A DNA stretch of 64,000 bases from Agrypnia vestita (lineage: Eukaryota > Arthropoda > Insecta > Trichoptera > Phryganeidae): NCBI GenBank assembly GCA_016648135.1, contig JADDOH010004215.1, positions 186,001 to 250,000 on the forward strand, in the 5' to 3' direction. Positions 53,508 through 64,000 of this stretch are shown here, one piece after another. The notes under the pieces are model-generated. The model saw only the letters and a program-made list of their open reading frames with translations, made no database searches and was not told the DNA's origin. How positions within the stretch are numbered: the stretch's first letter is position 1; each line of letters opens with the position of its first letter. Both the position numbers and the translations under genes were made by a program.

Positions 53508-54500
53508 ATACATATTTTTGAAACTGCTGGTCAACGCCAAAATCCTTGCCGACCAAATACATAGGAGAGCATAAGAATATATGTGGATTCTATATTTACT
53601 ACTGCAACTTACATTGCTGGGTTCGCCCTCTCGAAATCCTCATAAATATTATCCAAAATATAAATGTGAAAGGATATATTGCAATTATAAAAGTATTTAT
53701 ACAATAAATTATATTATGTATACTAAAGAAAATTAACAATTAGTTACACAGATGCACAAGATCAGTTGTGTCCTTTTACGATGCAGTAAGTATGACCTAA
53801 ATGATGCAGGTATCACACCATGGTTCGATGACAGCTCTGAGTTACCTACCCATCCTGGCTGAGAGAATAAAGGACTCCATCTCTACCTTAGTATGAATCT
53901 TCTACCTCCCGTCCTCAATCCACATGAAATTTCACGCCTCCTATAAGTTTAAGTAGCGCGAGAAGGATGACCACTTTATCACAAAAAAGTGCCTAATTGG
54001 GTGGTGAAAGTTTATGGCCTATATGAACGCAGTTGCTCATAAAACGGCCTCGGCGGGTGTGTGATGGGTCCCTCTTCACTGGGAAGATTGCAATCCATGA
54101 CGCATTTACACTCTCGCGTAGACGTTTAATGGAAAAAGACTAAATTTTGTATACACAAAGCTGAAAAAACCTTTTTAATAAATGTAAAATAATTTGACAT
54201 GCCTACTACTAACACAAAATTGTTAGAACAACTGTTGAAATTTCTTAGAAGTCAGTGTAAATAAAGTACTGAACATATGTGTATACTTGTGGTTAAAATC
54301 CCCGCCTATCACGCGGGAACAATTCTTTAGAAAATATGCAAGTTTGGTGGGGGTGGCTGAGCGTGGGTGGGAGTGGGTGACGAAAATGTGCTTTCTAGCA
54401 CATTTTTTTGTTATGGGAAGGCCGCAAATGCTTCAGATTGTTTCAATAGGCGCGCCGACTGTGTCGGTGAGTCTAGAAGGTTACGGAAAAACCTGCTCTA

Positions 54501-54534
54501 GAAAGTTCTGGAAGGAGAAGGTTCTAGAAAATTC
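54501..54534. promoter_or_regulatory. heat-shock-element array 1
   Basis: GAA, TTC, GAA at 54501, 54506, 54511, then GAA, TTC, GAA, TTC at 54517, 54522, 54527, 54532. Five-base spacing and alternating orientation exactly fit the HSF site rule nGAAnnTTCn. Confidence 0.65.
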
Positions 54535-54612
54535 CCAAAAGTTCTATAAGCTTCTAAACTGAGTGGCGGAATGTGTCGGTATGTCTAGAAGATTCCTGTA
54601 CATTTGATAAAT

Positions 54613-54656
54613 TTCTTGAAAGTTCTGGAAGGAGAATGTTTTAGAAGGTTCGCGAA
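54613..54656. promoter_or_regulatory. heat-shock-element array 2
   Basis: TTC, GAA, TTC, GAA at 54613, 54618, 54623, 54628, then GAA 54634, TTT 54639, GAA 54644, TTC 54649, GAA 54654. One pentamer is degenerate. Confidence 0.65.
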
Positions 54657-55329
54657 AGCTCTATGATGATCCAAACAGTGTACTAAAAATCTACGCGCGC
54701 GGGCACAGCTAGTATGTACTATAATGACTAGAATATAATAATAGCTGATAAATTAAATTTAGTATTCAAAGTCTTGGTTCATCGCTGAAAATAAAATATT
54801 GAGTGAGGAACGCAGGTCACTTGATATAAATTTAAGTGCAGAAAATAGCCTCCTACACTTTTTGCGAGACAGGCAAACAATTGACTACTCTGCACGCTTG
54901 TATCTTTTTTTGGGTAGTGTTCAACTTCAAAATCTGATTTCATTTTTAAGCGTCCCATTTCTTTCATTGCTATACAGCCGTTCATGTAATCTTCATTAAA
55001 AGCATATCAATTGTCCGATTCATTAGTCTGTCATCTCCAAATAGTATGTTTTAGATAATAAGGAAAAGCAATATTCAAATGGTCACCATGAATCAAATAT
55101 TATTTATACACGCTCGAATTTTATATATTTTGTCAACTTACGTAAAAATTACGTACAATTTGTGGATTGGAAGTTGATTTATGGGCTTTTTTCTGAGATA
55201 TCTGAATAATGAACCGGGTGTTGTTTGGAAAAAGAGCAAAGTCGTTTTAATCATTTTGAATTGTACCAATATTAGTTTTGCTTATTAGGATGATATATAT
55301 AGTGCCATTTGCAGGCAACGCTCATGCGC

Positions 55330-55610
55330 TGGAAATGCTGTCAGTGAGGCGATTGTGAGTAAAATCTTCGGCCGATTGAGTGAGGAATGAACAAATTAGG
55401 AGTGAATGTAACGCGGAAGGAAGAGAATATCAACAATGGTTTTGTCACGTGAAACGTATGAGCGTGGAAAGGATGGTTAAGAAAATATATGAGGCGAGTG
55501 TTGACGGCAGCAGGAACAGAAGACATCTGCAAAAGACCTGACACAATCAGATACTACAAATATTGGAGAATTGCCCTGTTAAATCTTTCGAGAATGCTAA
55601 AAATCAATAT
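55330..55610 (+). pseudogene. LINE 3'-coding fragment next to a ZNF511 exon
   Basis: The plus strand reads WFCHVKRMSVERMVKKIYEA and, after a stop, HNQILQILENCPVKSFENA, the WFGHVERM..ER..KK.Y / QI..ILEEGPV(R/K)SFKN blocks of insect non-LTR tails. It runs to within about 15 bp of the ZNF511 coding acceptor. Confidence 0.65.
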
Positions 55611-55626
55611 TTATCTTTTTTTAGAA

Positions 55627-55784
55627 ATGGAAGCGGAAGCATTTTTCTTTGAGGAACTGAAGCGGCATGGAGTGGGCAAGCGGTCTATCAATGATGAATT
55701 TTTTAAAGACAATAAAATATTTCCGGAACTAGGGAAACGCTACGGAATTACCGATATAGATGATGAAGAATTATGCCACACACC
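55627..55784 (+). CDS. ZNF511: ZNF511-like coding exon 1
   Basis: Encodes MEAEAFFFEELKRHGVGK to DDEELCHT and two bases of Pro. Donor CC/GTGAGT. The open frame continues to TGA right after the donor. Confidence 0.88.
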
Positions 55785-58700
55785 GTGAGTACAAAGTCTT
55801 TTCAATGTATGTCTTGTTAGGCATTATTTGTCAACATTTTGTATAGCTGTTCATATTCAAGGATGACACATTGAGAATATAATCAAAGAAATTTTATGCA
55901 CCCAATTACATTACACCACCTTCCTTCTCAGGTTTCAATCCGTGGCATCGTTTGGCAGCAAAGCCTCACATCTTCTTCTCCATTGCGCTCGGTCTCCTGC
56001 GATCCTCGTCAGCTCTTTGTAGGAGACACAATTCATATCTTGGCACACTTGCTCTAGATATTCACGGCGAGGGCGTCCTCTGGCAACCTTTCCCTCGACC
56101 ATTCCCTCCAGAATATTTTGTGAAAATTTTCATGTCGTAGTAAATGTCCCATCCATTTTGCACGCCTTTTCGAAATGGTGTCCAACATGTGTCTGGTTTC
56201 ATCGATCCTGTTGAGAACCTCCTCTTTCGTAATGTGGTCTCCTGAGGAAATTCCTTGGGCATCTCTGTAGGTCCACATCTCGAAGGCTTCTAATCGCTTT
56301 TCATCTCTATTGCCAATGCACCATGTCTCAAAACCATACAGCAAAATACTCCACACATAAGTTTTTATTAATTACTTGCGGAGCTCTAGGTCTATGTTGT
56401 TGAATTCAAAACACTTCTTAACATTTTTTAAAAAATCCTTTTTTTTTGCTTTGTTGTATAGCTTAAAGTTTTTACAATAATTTGAGTAATTACGTATTCA
56501 AAAATTTCAAAAATTAACTGTTACAGCAATTTGAAGCTAGTGTGGTAGTTTAATTTTTAAACAAATTGCATTTCAGGTAGGGTGTAAAAGCGAAGGCAGC
56601 AATTTCCAAAAAAAAATTTAATGCAGTCATTGATGATTACTAATGTACAATGTACCGAATTTGAGATTTTATAGAAAACGTAGCCTATAAATTTATAGGA
56701 AACATGATTTTGGAGGGGATAGATACGTAAAATCTTGTATTCATTTAAATAATGTCTTGCGTATGTCTTTTGCACCCATCCTAAGAAAGGTTTTTAACCC
56801 TAGTTAATCAATAAAACTTTGAAATCAACTGTTATATGTTACTGTTTGTAGGATGGATATCGCATGTCACATCCCAGGATGCCTGGCACGATTCAGTTCG
56901 TTGATAGAATTTGAATCCCATTACAATACAGGTAAATGCAATTATCACATTTTTACACTGTGCTAACAAACCATCGCGCTGTTTCTCCATAGAGATAAGC
57001 AGTGAGGATAAAATGCCACACTCTCCTACCTTGATACACCACTTTAGTCTTATCCACTTTCGTACATCTCTTCATGCATTCTCTTCAGTTGTTTTAGCTT
57101 TTAAAAGTATTGTTCTTCAATAAAGTAGAACATATTTGTTATTTTTACTAATTAAAAAATCTAAATATTTTTTAAGTTTAGTCAAATTTAAAAAAAAACG
57201 AATTATGTAACTTAAAATATGTTGATTTATGGTGCTAGGGGCAAAAAATTATTTCAAATTATGAATTACCGTGGTTTTCAAATTATCGGGGTTAATCTAC
57301 TATGAAATTAATATTTTGTGAGTGACCATTGCAGGGTCCATCATCAGGGCTGATCATCGGCCCTGATGATGGACCCTGCAATGGGATCCGAAACGTTGGC
57401 CACAGAGGTCACATATACACGGCAGAATATCCCAGAAGACTATACACAGAAAATATCTATATTTTTTTTGGAATTTTTGAAGATTCTTACACATATAAAG
57501 GACATTGCTTTAAAAATTCCAAAAAAATATATAGATACCTCTTTAGTGACATCTGTATTTGAAAAAGCTTTGTACGCCGGTGGCGCTAAATGATATTTAC
57601 AACACATGTGTGAAACGGTTGTAAACGGGTTGTAAAACTTAAATGTGTATACATCTTCCAAAAATATTATTATTGTGGTATTCTATCAAGGGTGAACGAA
57701 CTATTGAGTGTTGATATAGTCTATGTAGATATAGAAACACAGGATGCATTCCCATTAGCTTTTTAATGACAATTGTTTATTAATCCAACTTGTCACATTA
57801 ATTAGACCTTGTAGATTCACAACTGTTTTCCAAAGGTCTCATCTAAAAATTGAATAGTTGCTAATATAAATTAATGCAATAATAATAACAGGCATAAATA
57901 AATACTGTCCTGTATATTTTTTTAAATTAGGGCAACAACCACCGAATAAGGCTGTCATATATTAACGTTTTGTCTATTTTTCAGTTTTGGGGTAACAATT
58001 ACCAAAATAGAAATATCAATATTTTCAAAATAGGTTGAAGTAATTGTGATAGGAATTTGATAAGATTCATTTGTAGATTCATCAGTATAAGTACTGATTG
58101 CACACCACTGCCGCCAGTATATATTCAATACTGTAATATATATCTCTTGCTTTTATTATTGGTATATTGTTGGAATGTTTAACAACCAGTTTTAATGGCG
58201 CGATAACTGAATAAGTATCGTGGTTGCTGGCTGACTGCAATAAATGTACGTTATCAAAAGTTTCATAATTGAAAGTATCCCTAGACGCGATTGTGTGTGC
58301 AATATTAAAAATATATACAAACTATTCTTATATAATCACTGCCTTCAACTTAAAATTGACTATTGATTTAATATTTAGTTTACTCGTATTAAAAACATGA
58401 CATGCGGCAGATTTTATGACTTGACCACAAGTCGAAGTCTTCATAAATTTCTCATCTTTTACTTGAATATATGTGATACATATTATTTATATAAATCTGC
58501 AACAATTTATATTTTAGAGATCTTAAGTCAATCAATTTAATCTTTTGTCAGAACCTAACCTATTTTGCTAGATGTTTTATAATAATGAGATGATAGCGAT
58601 GTAGGAAATTATCTGTCTTCTTGTTCTTTTTTTTTATTTAATAAAATAGAGATGCAAACACGGAATACGTGTTTCATCAATGTTTTTGCTATTTTCAAAC

Positions 58701-60681
58701 ATAGCCAAACACCTCCGATCCCCCCTCCCCTTCACTGTAACACAATTGCATGATTTCTCTTTTACAATTTTAGTACTCAAACAATCCACATAAGTGATTT
58801 GTGTTTTATTTTAACAATTTTTTTTTTATGTGAAGCGCCTTTGAAGTGAGTACTATATAAATTATCCAATTATTATTTTGAATCGCACCGCTGTCGCACA
58901 TGTTGATGACAAGTACACGCAAGCATTTTTGTAACTCCAATCCCTTAGGACTTCAATTCTTTAAGCATGCGCAGAAATTTACAGTGGAATGATTATTTGA
59001 AATTCATTTTTAACCGAATCGGGAATTAGCTTTCTTCAAATGTTTAACCTTGTTATATTTGTCAGTCCATAGGTACCTGTGTTGCGTGTGCAGGAAGAAT
59101 CTGCCCAGCGGCCATCTTCTGGACCTACACTTTGCAGAAAAACATGACTCCTTCTTCGCGGTGCTTGCAGAGAGAGGCCCTGCAGTGAGTTTTTATTTTG
59201 ATTTTTAAATTAAATCACATTTTTGTGAAGCAGTTTGTCACAACACAGTTTATTGGTAATTGAAATAAAAGGCGTCATATAGCAGATTCTCCTCAAGAAT
59301 GTTAGATGAACATTCCATTGAAAAAGATCGCTTCCAATCACAGAGTATAAAATTGTATAGAGATGAACTAAACCGATTTTTTAGGCGAAGGGATTGGGAC
59401 ACAGCGGAGGTATGTGTCTCCCCTCGCATATATTTAAGACACATTTATAATGCAGTCAAAATATTTATTCTTTTGTAATTAATTACCTTAGTAAACGAAA
59501 CATATTTTTTACAATAGACTGTTATTTTTAATTTCGTTATAAAATATCTTCAAGTAAAAATGTCTTTTTGTAATAAAGCGCGACTTATTTACTATTTACT
59601 CATAATAAATATTCATCATTTTTTCAAAATTTACAAGCTCCTAGCAAACTTTTTAAACAAGTCAAACCGTGGAACCAGGCTGTGCCCAAGAAATTTATGT
59701 TAGTTCATGTCTATATAATATTTTGGTGGACTGTGATAATTGTTAGAATTTAATGCGTTTGTGTAATTTTTTTTTATGCTTCATTTACACATTTTGAACT
59801 ACATTTTTTCAAAGCTAAGTTAAAGTTGAAAAAAAATCGTTTCGCATATCAACAGGTAAACTTTATAAGCAGCTAACGTAATGAAGAGTAAACTGCTATT
59901 TTCAGTAATGTAATGAACGTAGTAATAATGTAATGAAGTAATGACCATATACCAAGAAATTTATATATATTTTGGTCTGTACAAAAATCGATCTCGTTAA
60001 AAAAATTAAATTATTACAACAAAATTAGATAAGCATAATCTATTGGGTTACTGTGATGTTGCAAAGTAATTTACTGGGTTTGTTTCCTGGTGGTAAATAT
60101 ATTTTTTCAATAGATAGAATTTTTACCGCGCATTTCTAAGCAATTTGACTATTTTTAGTTGTATTTTTCATTTATGTTTCAAACCAAATAATCAAATGCC
60201 ATTTAATTAGTCAACGGATGAGAAAATGTCATTTATATAACGCTTTATTTTTCAGTTTGGCTGTTACGTTCAACAGTGCCCCGTAAAGTTTCTAAATCCA
60301 GAGGAACGGAAAAAGCACTGCATCGAAGTGCATCAGTTTCCTCCAGATTTCCGATTCGACGTGCAAAAACAGAAGAAGAAAAGTAAACCACAAAAGCACA
60401 AGAAAAACAAGTCTTCTTCCAATATGGAGACATCTGAAAAAGATTCTGAAATGATGGTCGTTGATGAAAATCAAAACGCGTCTTCGTCAACTAATCCGAT
60501 GAAAAATTTCAGCTTTGGTCATTCAAAAATCAAGGGTTTTAGCAAAAGTACCTATACAGGAAAAATGTTTACGAAAAATTCTAACTCTAAAGTGACGAAT
60601 CACATAGACACTACAGAAAAGACTGCATTAGATTCCGAAGATATGTTTGTAGATTTAAAAGCCAACCTCCCGGATTGCTGA
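55627..60681 (+). CDS. ZNF511: ZNF511-like C2H2 zinc finger protein (four coding exons)
   Basis: Exons 55627-55784, 56852-56931, 59066-59184 and 60256-60681 join in phase to 260 aa, close to the 252 aa of human ZNF511. Finger 1 CHIPGC...H-x4-H (exons 2-3), a central CCVCRKNLPSGHLLDLHFAE finger whose PSGHLLD block is a ZNF511 signature, and finger 3 C-x4-C...H-x4-H in GCYVQQC...CIEVH, followed by the signature PPDFRFD. The C-terminus is Lys/Ser-rich and acidic, and ends after SFGHSKIKGF, matching the vertebrate FGQ...RGF motif. Probably a nuclear nucleic-acid-binding protein; its biochemical role is poorly known. The AG in front of the ATG is an acceptor, so an upstream non-coding exon must exist, perhaps near 50.35 kb. 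Confidence 0.9.
55900..56390 (-). pseudogene. non-LTR reverse transcriptase C-terminal fragment
   Basis: The minus frame reads WSILLYGFETWCI, RLEAFEMWTYRDA and RRAKWMGHLLRHENF, then a downstream RGSQETERN-like tail in another frame. Typical blocks of insect non-LTR elements; sits in a ZNF511 intron. Confidence 0.8.
56575..56762. repeat. interspersed repeat, copy 2
   Basis: Diverged match of 46130-46312. It ends about 90 bp before ZNF511 coding exon 2. Confidence 0.6.
56852..56931 (+). CDS. ZNF511: ZNF511-like coding exon 2 (finger 1)
   Basis: Acceptor TTTGTAG, donor ACAG/GTAAAT. Encodes MDIACHIPGCLARF and FESHYNT, with the two Cys and first His of finger 1. Confidence 0.9.
57140..57435. repeat. 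Tigger-like MITE remnant and palindromic ribozyme-like repeat
   Basis: 57140-57315 matches the interior of 12677-13171. 57329-57435 is a palindromic copy related to 32211-32392 with CCCTGATGATGGACCCTGCA and CCGAAACG. Confidence 0.65.
57440..58640. other. ZNF511 intron, nothing recognised
   Basis: AT-rich, short frames only. Confidence 0.4.
58645..58712 (-). repeat. truncated SINE 3' part
   Basis: AAATAGAGATGCAAACACGG and AATACGTGTTTCATCAATG are the inverse of the SINE body at 660-740. Confidence 0.6.
59066..59184 (+). CDS. ZNF511: ZNF511-like coding exon 3 (finger 2)
   Basis: The acceptor used is TTTGTCAG at 59065. A second AG at 59072 would shift the frame. The exon reads HRYLCCVCRKNLPSGHLLD to LAERGPA, supplying the last His of finger 1. 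Donor CA/GTGAGT. Confidence 0.9.
59240..59720. repeat. diverged interspersed repeat, second copy
   Basis: Matches parts of 33240-34080 (GTATAAAATTGTATAGAG, AAGACACATTTAT, CTTCAAGTAAAAA, GACTTATTTACTA, CGTGGAACCAG). The 64-codon minus frame inside has no domain. Confidence 0.5.
60256..60681 (+). CDS. ZNF511: ZNF511-like coding exon 4 (finger 3 and tail)
   Basis: Acceptor ATTTTTCAG. Encodes FGCYVQQCPVKFL, HCIEVHQFPPDFRFDVQKQK, a Lys-rich stretch, an acidic stretch (SEMMVVDEN) and a final NLPDC with TGA stop. Confidence 0.92.
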   Translation, partial: FGCYVQQCPVKFLNPEERKKHCIEVHQFPPDFRFDVQKQKKKSKPQKHKKNKSSSNMETSEKDSEMMVVDENQNASSSTNPMKNFSFGHSKIKGFSKSTYTGKMFTKNSNSKVTNHIDTTEKTALDSEDMFVDLKANLPDC

Positions 60682-62050
60682 TAGTATTAATCTTTTTTAA
60701 TTCTGTTACTTATCTTGGTCTCCCAGGGGCCTCTGATACGTTGTTTTAGGTTTAACGTCAAGGCATGCATTGTATAAAAATATTTTACAACTACCCTTAC
60801 TGCACACTATACTACTTTTATGATTATTTGTTATTATCATTTCATAATTTTAATTGTTTAACCCTTACAAATACACTTGGGTTGGTCTACACTCAAATCT
60901 CCAAGCATTGTATGTATTCATTTATTCTGCTTCTACAGCGCAAACTGCTTGCCACCACTTTTTGAGATCCTGGGTCTTGTTTTGCGAGACATATAGCCAA
61001 GGTTCTACTCGTGTCTATCGTTGGCGACTGACCTCTCGTCCTTCTATTGTACATCCCCAGTGATCACAAATTTCTACCAAATAGTATTTGCGAGAAGTAC
61101 CCTGAGCCAATATTTTGGCATTCCAAAAGTCAAATTCATAACCTTGGTTTTAAATTATATTAATAAGGAAATTAATGTAAAACTGCTTCAATTATTTAAT
61201 GATTTTCATAATCAGTTTATGAAACATATGTTTGTGAATGCAGACGTGTTATTATCACTCATTATCCTTTATTTAAATTGCTTGTCGACGTGCATATTTG
61301 TTACAGAGATGAATAAATATGCTTAAAGATTATTTTATTTTAAACTAAATTTAACTTTGTAATGCATACACATTGAGTTAAATTTAACACGACTATAGTT
61401 TCGAGTGTAGCAGTCTCTCTCATCATCAGGTGTAATTTATAACTAACCTAAATACAGAAATTATGAAAATATTTGAGTGGAGTAACGGCAGTGCAACGGG
61501 GGTAATTTTTTTGTGCGGTCTTTAAGGGGACGATGCTAAGAAGCGGAGACTTTTGTAAGAGTGTGGATGTTGTTTATGAAGTTTTTTCTCAGAATTCAAA
61601 TTGAAGAAGAACTTGAAGATTTGATAGTTTCCAAATTTTGTAAAAAAAAATTAGAAAAAGTAATATAATAAATATTGCTGACGTAATCACCATCCAGATA
61701 CCCCGTCCCCCATGTCATCAAAAATAAGCAAATCAAAGACCCCCCCCACCCCCCTTTGGTGCTTACGTAATACTTGAATGGCCCCAAAGCTCGTCAGCTA
61801 CAATTATATTTTTACAAAGGTTGGATAAATTTCGGGCTGAATTCTGTGTCAGAATTAACCGTTTTAAAAATCCAAAATTTACAATTTAAAATAGAGAGGT
61901 TGTACTTGCCTAAAAATGTTTAAAATATCAAGTTCTGTTAAGACAATTATAAAATGGTGTTCAATACTTCTAAAACACAATTCAGCTGAATTCTGATGTT
62001 CTCCCAAGACATGTAGCAATTTGTGTCCTATCCATGATATTAACACCATA
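60682..62050. other. ZNF511 3' region and intergenic
   Basis: Holds the ZNF511 3' UTR (end not certain) and, at 61678-61790, a C-rich repeat with TGCTTACGTAATACTTGAAT related to 28296-28775. The 101-codon frame at 61021 is featureless. Confidence 0.4.
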
Positions 62051-62057
62051 TCATATT

Positions 62058-62541
62058 AGGGTGTCTCATAGCTAGTGGCAAAAACTTTACAGGTGAATTC
62101 CTGCCTTGTTAATAAAAACATACAAGCAGCCATTATCTAATGTCAATGGAGACATGCAATATCAAAGTTTGCATTTTTTTTCAATATTCCTGACTTATTT
62201 CTTGCAAAAAGTTGAAAAATCATTACGGTAACTTATATTGATTATGAAAAATGTTTATGAAAGTGTCCATAAAACTCTAATAAAATGATAAAAACCTTGT
62301 AAGAAAATCTATTTATCTATTTATTCAGGATTTTATTCGACTTGTATTAGAGCGAATAAATTTTTCATGTAAGTTACAGTAATGATAGTTCAACTTTTTG
62401 CAGAAAATAAGACAGAAATATTGAAAAACAAATGTAAACTTTGATATTGCATATCTTCATAACCATGGTTGCTTGAACATTTTCGATTCATTATCAAGGC
62501 AGGCATCCATCTGTAGTTTTTGGTACTAGATATGAGATACC
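62058..62541. mobile_element. MITE of the AGGGTGT..AGCTAGT family
   Basis: The left end AGGGTGTCTCATAGCTAGTGG faces inverse TACTAGATATGAGATACC. The interior contains TTTTTTCAATATTCCTGACTTATT and CATATCTTCATAACCATGG, as in 37952-38452. Confidence 0.65.
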
Positions 62542-62639
62542 ATACTTGTCCCTGGCCTACATCAAGCTCAAGCTTAGTTAAATTAATATATTTTCTTTTG
62601 TTTTTTCATATTTTTTTACCTCCAATAAAATCTTAAACA

Positions 62640-63178
62640 TACTGTATGAATTGTACTCTTTATTTTAATAAAGTAAAAAAAATGTCTTTTGAATATCATT
62701 TAATCACTTGGATTCATACACATTTTCAACATGCATAACAGGTTTAAAATAAATAATTGGTTAAAAATGCAACACTATATAGTGCTTGGCGAAACACTAC
62801 ACAATTACATAATAATTTTTCACACTCACAAGCGTACATGCTGTTCTTACATGCACCGATATATACAACTAAGGTTACAATTTTATTGTAAGGTATTATT
62901 TGTTCGCTAGCGTAAATTTCGGCACCTAACATAAACTTGGGTTCTTCGAAAGCCAAATTACAATTCAACAAAAGTCCCGTGACGGTACGAATTGTTTGAA
63001 AATTTGGTGCTTCACTTGGCCTTGCCCTGGGCTGCAACAGCCGCCATTGCCTTCTTGACCGTTTCTTCGTCGCCGAGGAACTGCATGGATACAACTGGTT
63101 TAAAGTTTTCGTCCAACTCGTAAACGAAAGGTATTCCGGTCGGAAGATTCAGCTCCATGATGGCTTCATCGGACATGT
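62640..63178 (-). CDS. PGAM: phosphoglycerate mutase, last coding exon and 3' UTR (gene continues past the right edge)
   Basis: The coding part is 63178-63012. It reads [20 protein letters not shown] and [28 protein letters not shown] and stops with TGA. This is the C-terminus of cofactor (2,3-bisphosphoglycerate)-dependent phosphoglycerate mutase, which interconverts 3- and 2-phosphoglycerate in cytosolic glycolysis. The C-terminal lid ([10 protein letters not shown]) is complete. The upstream exons with the catalytic His lie beyond 64000; the acceptor is TATTTCAG at 63179. A poly(A) signal AATAAA is at 62664-62659. Frames on the other phases (62744-63094) are shadows. Confidence 0.93.
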
Positions 63179-64000
63179 CTGAAATAATACAAAATATTAT
63201 TTGTAGAATCTACAGCTCCCGAAAACAAAGCAACAAAACTGGCATTTTCTTTTTGACGACAAAAGTCACAGAATGAATGACTACAGTCAAAGCTCTACAA
63301 TACAATAATACAAATAACTATAATTCGAAATTCGGCGTAATTCAAAAAATTTATTATATTTTATCTAATGAATTTTCATACAAAATGCTACCTATAATTC
63401 GAAAAATGGCTAATTCCAAATTTGAAAAAAAATTTAGACAAAATAATGAAATTTGACACAAAGTAATTTGTATAAATATGAACATTTGCGCAACGATATA
63501 ATAAACTGCAGAAACAAGCGTGAAATCTTGGCAACTCAAAAGTAAGGTAATTGCCTTACTTGCATTCGTTATCGGGCGCGATGCTACGCCATAAAAAAAA
63601 GTCCCGAGCATTACACACTATTGTAAGAATGAGTTTGTTATTTTAGTCACCGTGACTTGAAATTACCTGTTTGTGAAATAAGTGTGTCGTGATTTGTTCT
63701 CTTTCAATGCAATATTTGCTACATATGAAAGCCGGCTAGTATGGGAATAACGTGTCTATATTATAATACGTCAACGCATTTGCAAATGTTTTTATACCTG
63801 TGCTGTATATATTCACCAATCACAAGGCTTTGACCATCTGTTTATCAGTAAATGCAACAGCCGGCTAAGACGAAAATCTCGCCAAAAGGCGAGATTAGTT
63901 TAAGTTAAGTCATATTGCGCGCCGTTTCGTAGTTTTAAATTGTAACATTTTAATTTTTATAATATGCTTATCTTTGTATGTTAGTTAAATTGCGTGAAAA
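63179..64000. other. phosphoglycerate mutase intron, no exon seen
   Basis: 63300-63440 carries ATAATTCGAAATTCGG and AATTCGAAAAATGGC patches of the Tigger-like MITE type. 63874-63895 is a perfect 9-bp hairpin (AATCTCGCC/GGCGAGATT). No further coding exon recognised. Confidence 0.5.

Larger units (their letters stand above)
54285..54712 (+). mobile_element. Helitron-type 3' end with heat-shock-element arrays
   Basis: The right end ACGCGCGCGGGCACAGCTAG followed by T matches the hairpin-plus-CTAG termini of insect Helitrons. Upstream, a unit of about 115 bp starting GTGTCGGT(G/A)(A/T)GTCTAGAAG is repeated twice, and each unit holds perfect alternating TTC/GAA pentamers. The left end is not defined. 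The 91-codon frame at 54287 has no Helitron protein motif. Confidence 0.65.

Noticed and set aside
54287..54562. 91-codon frame inside the Helitron-type end
   Set aside because: No replication-initiator or helicase motif and overlaps the heat-shock-element repeats.
62744..63094. 116-codon minus-strand frame
   Set aside because: Shifted frame across the phosphoglycerate mutase last exon and its 3' UTR; the real frame matches the enzyme.

Overview
This window is AT-rich, intron-rich animal DNA packed with small transposon remnants. It is almost certainly an insect nuclear genome, and probably a moth or butterfly. Support comes from a DD34D mariner, RTE-like and jockey-like LINE pieces, tRNA-derived SINEs, piggyBac-type MITEs and a Helitron-type CTAG terminus. 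The order-level call is an inference. Coding exons make up only a few percent of the sequence, and most were found by following splice sites, not long open frames.

Four conserved or paralogous gene sets are visible. (1) A minus-strand ecto-apyrase (nucleoside triphosphate diphosphohydrolase of the ENTPD5/6 type; the Drosophila relative is called NTPase) runs from a start codon at 50458 to a stop at 11017. It has ten coding exons that join in frame to 458 codons. (2) Inside its large second intron (21516-47009), on the opposite strand, lie two tandem three-exon paralogues, A (26851-33028) and B (39230-41850). They encode small secreted proteins with a signal peptide, an identical-position RKxR/SP furin-like site, a Gly-rich part, a Tyr-Pro-Thr repeat part and a shared RFG(D/E) C-terminus. 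Their promoters share a TATA box, an Inr and a kappaB-like block at matching spacing. I do not recognise this family, and it is the most interesting system here. (3) A plus-strand ZNF511-type C2H2 zinc finger gene (coding exons 55627-60681) starts to the right of the apyrase, probably from a shared or overlapping promoter zone near 50.1-50.6 kb. (4) The last coding exon of a phosphoglycerate mutase (63012-63178, minus) sits at the right edge, tail-to-tail with ZNF511.

Layout: 1-11 kb is intergenic and holds SINE, piggyBac-like, hAT-like and Tigger remnants, a tandem duplication and a roughly 60-bp minisatellite. 11-21.5 kb carries apyrase exons 3-10, with an intact mariner in the last intron and a long near-perfect hairpin. 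21.5-47 kb is the apyrase second intron, holding genes A and B, foldback elements, a tRNA-Arg-like pseudogene inside a long-TIR element, a Harbinger-type element and an internally deleted Tigger. 47-50.5 kb carries apyrase exons 1-2. 50.5-64 kb carries ZNF511 and PGAM, with a Helitron-type 3' end that holds two perfect heat-shock-element arrays.
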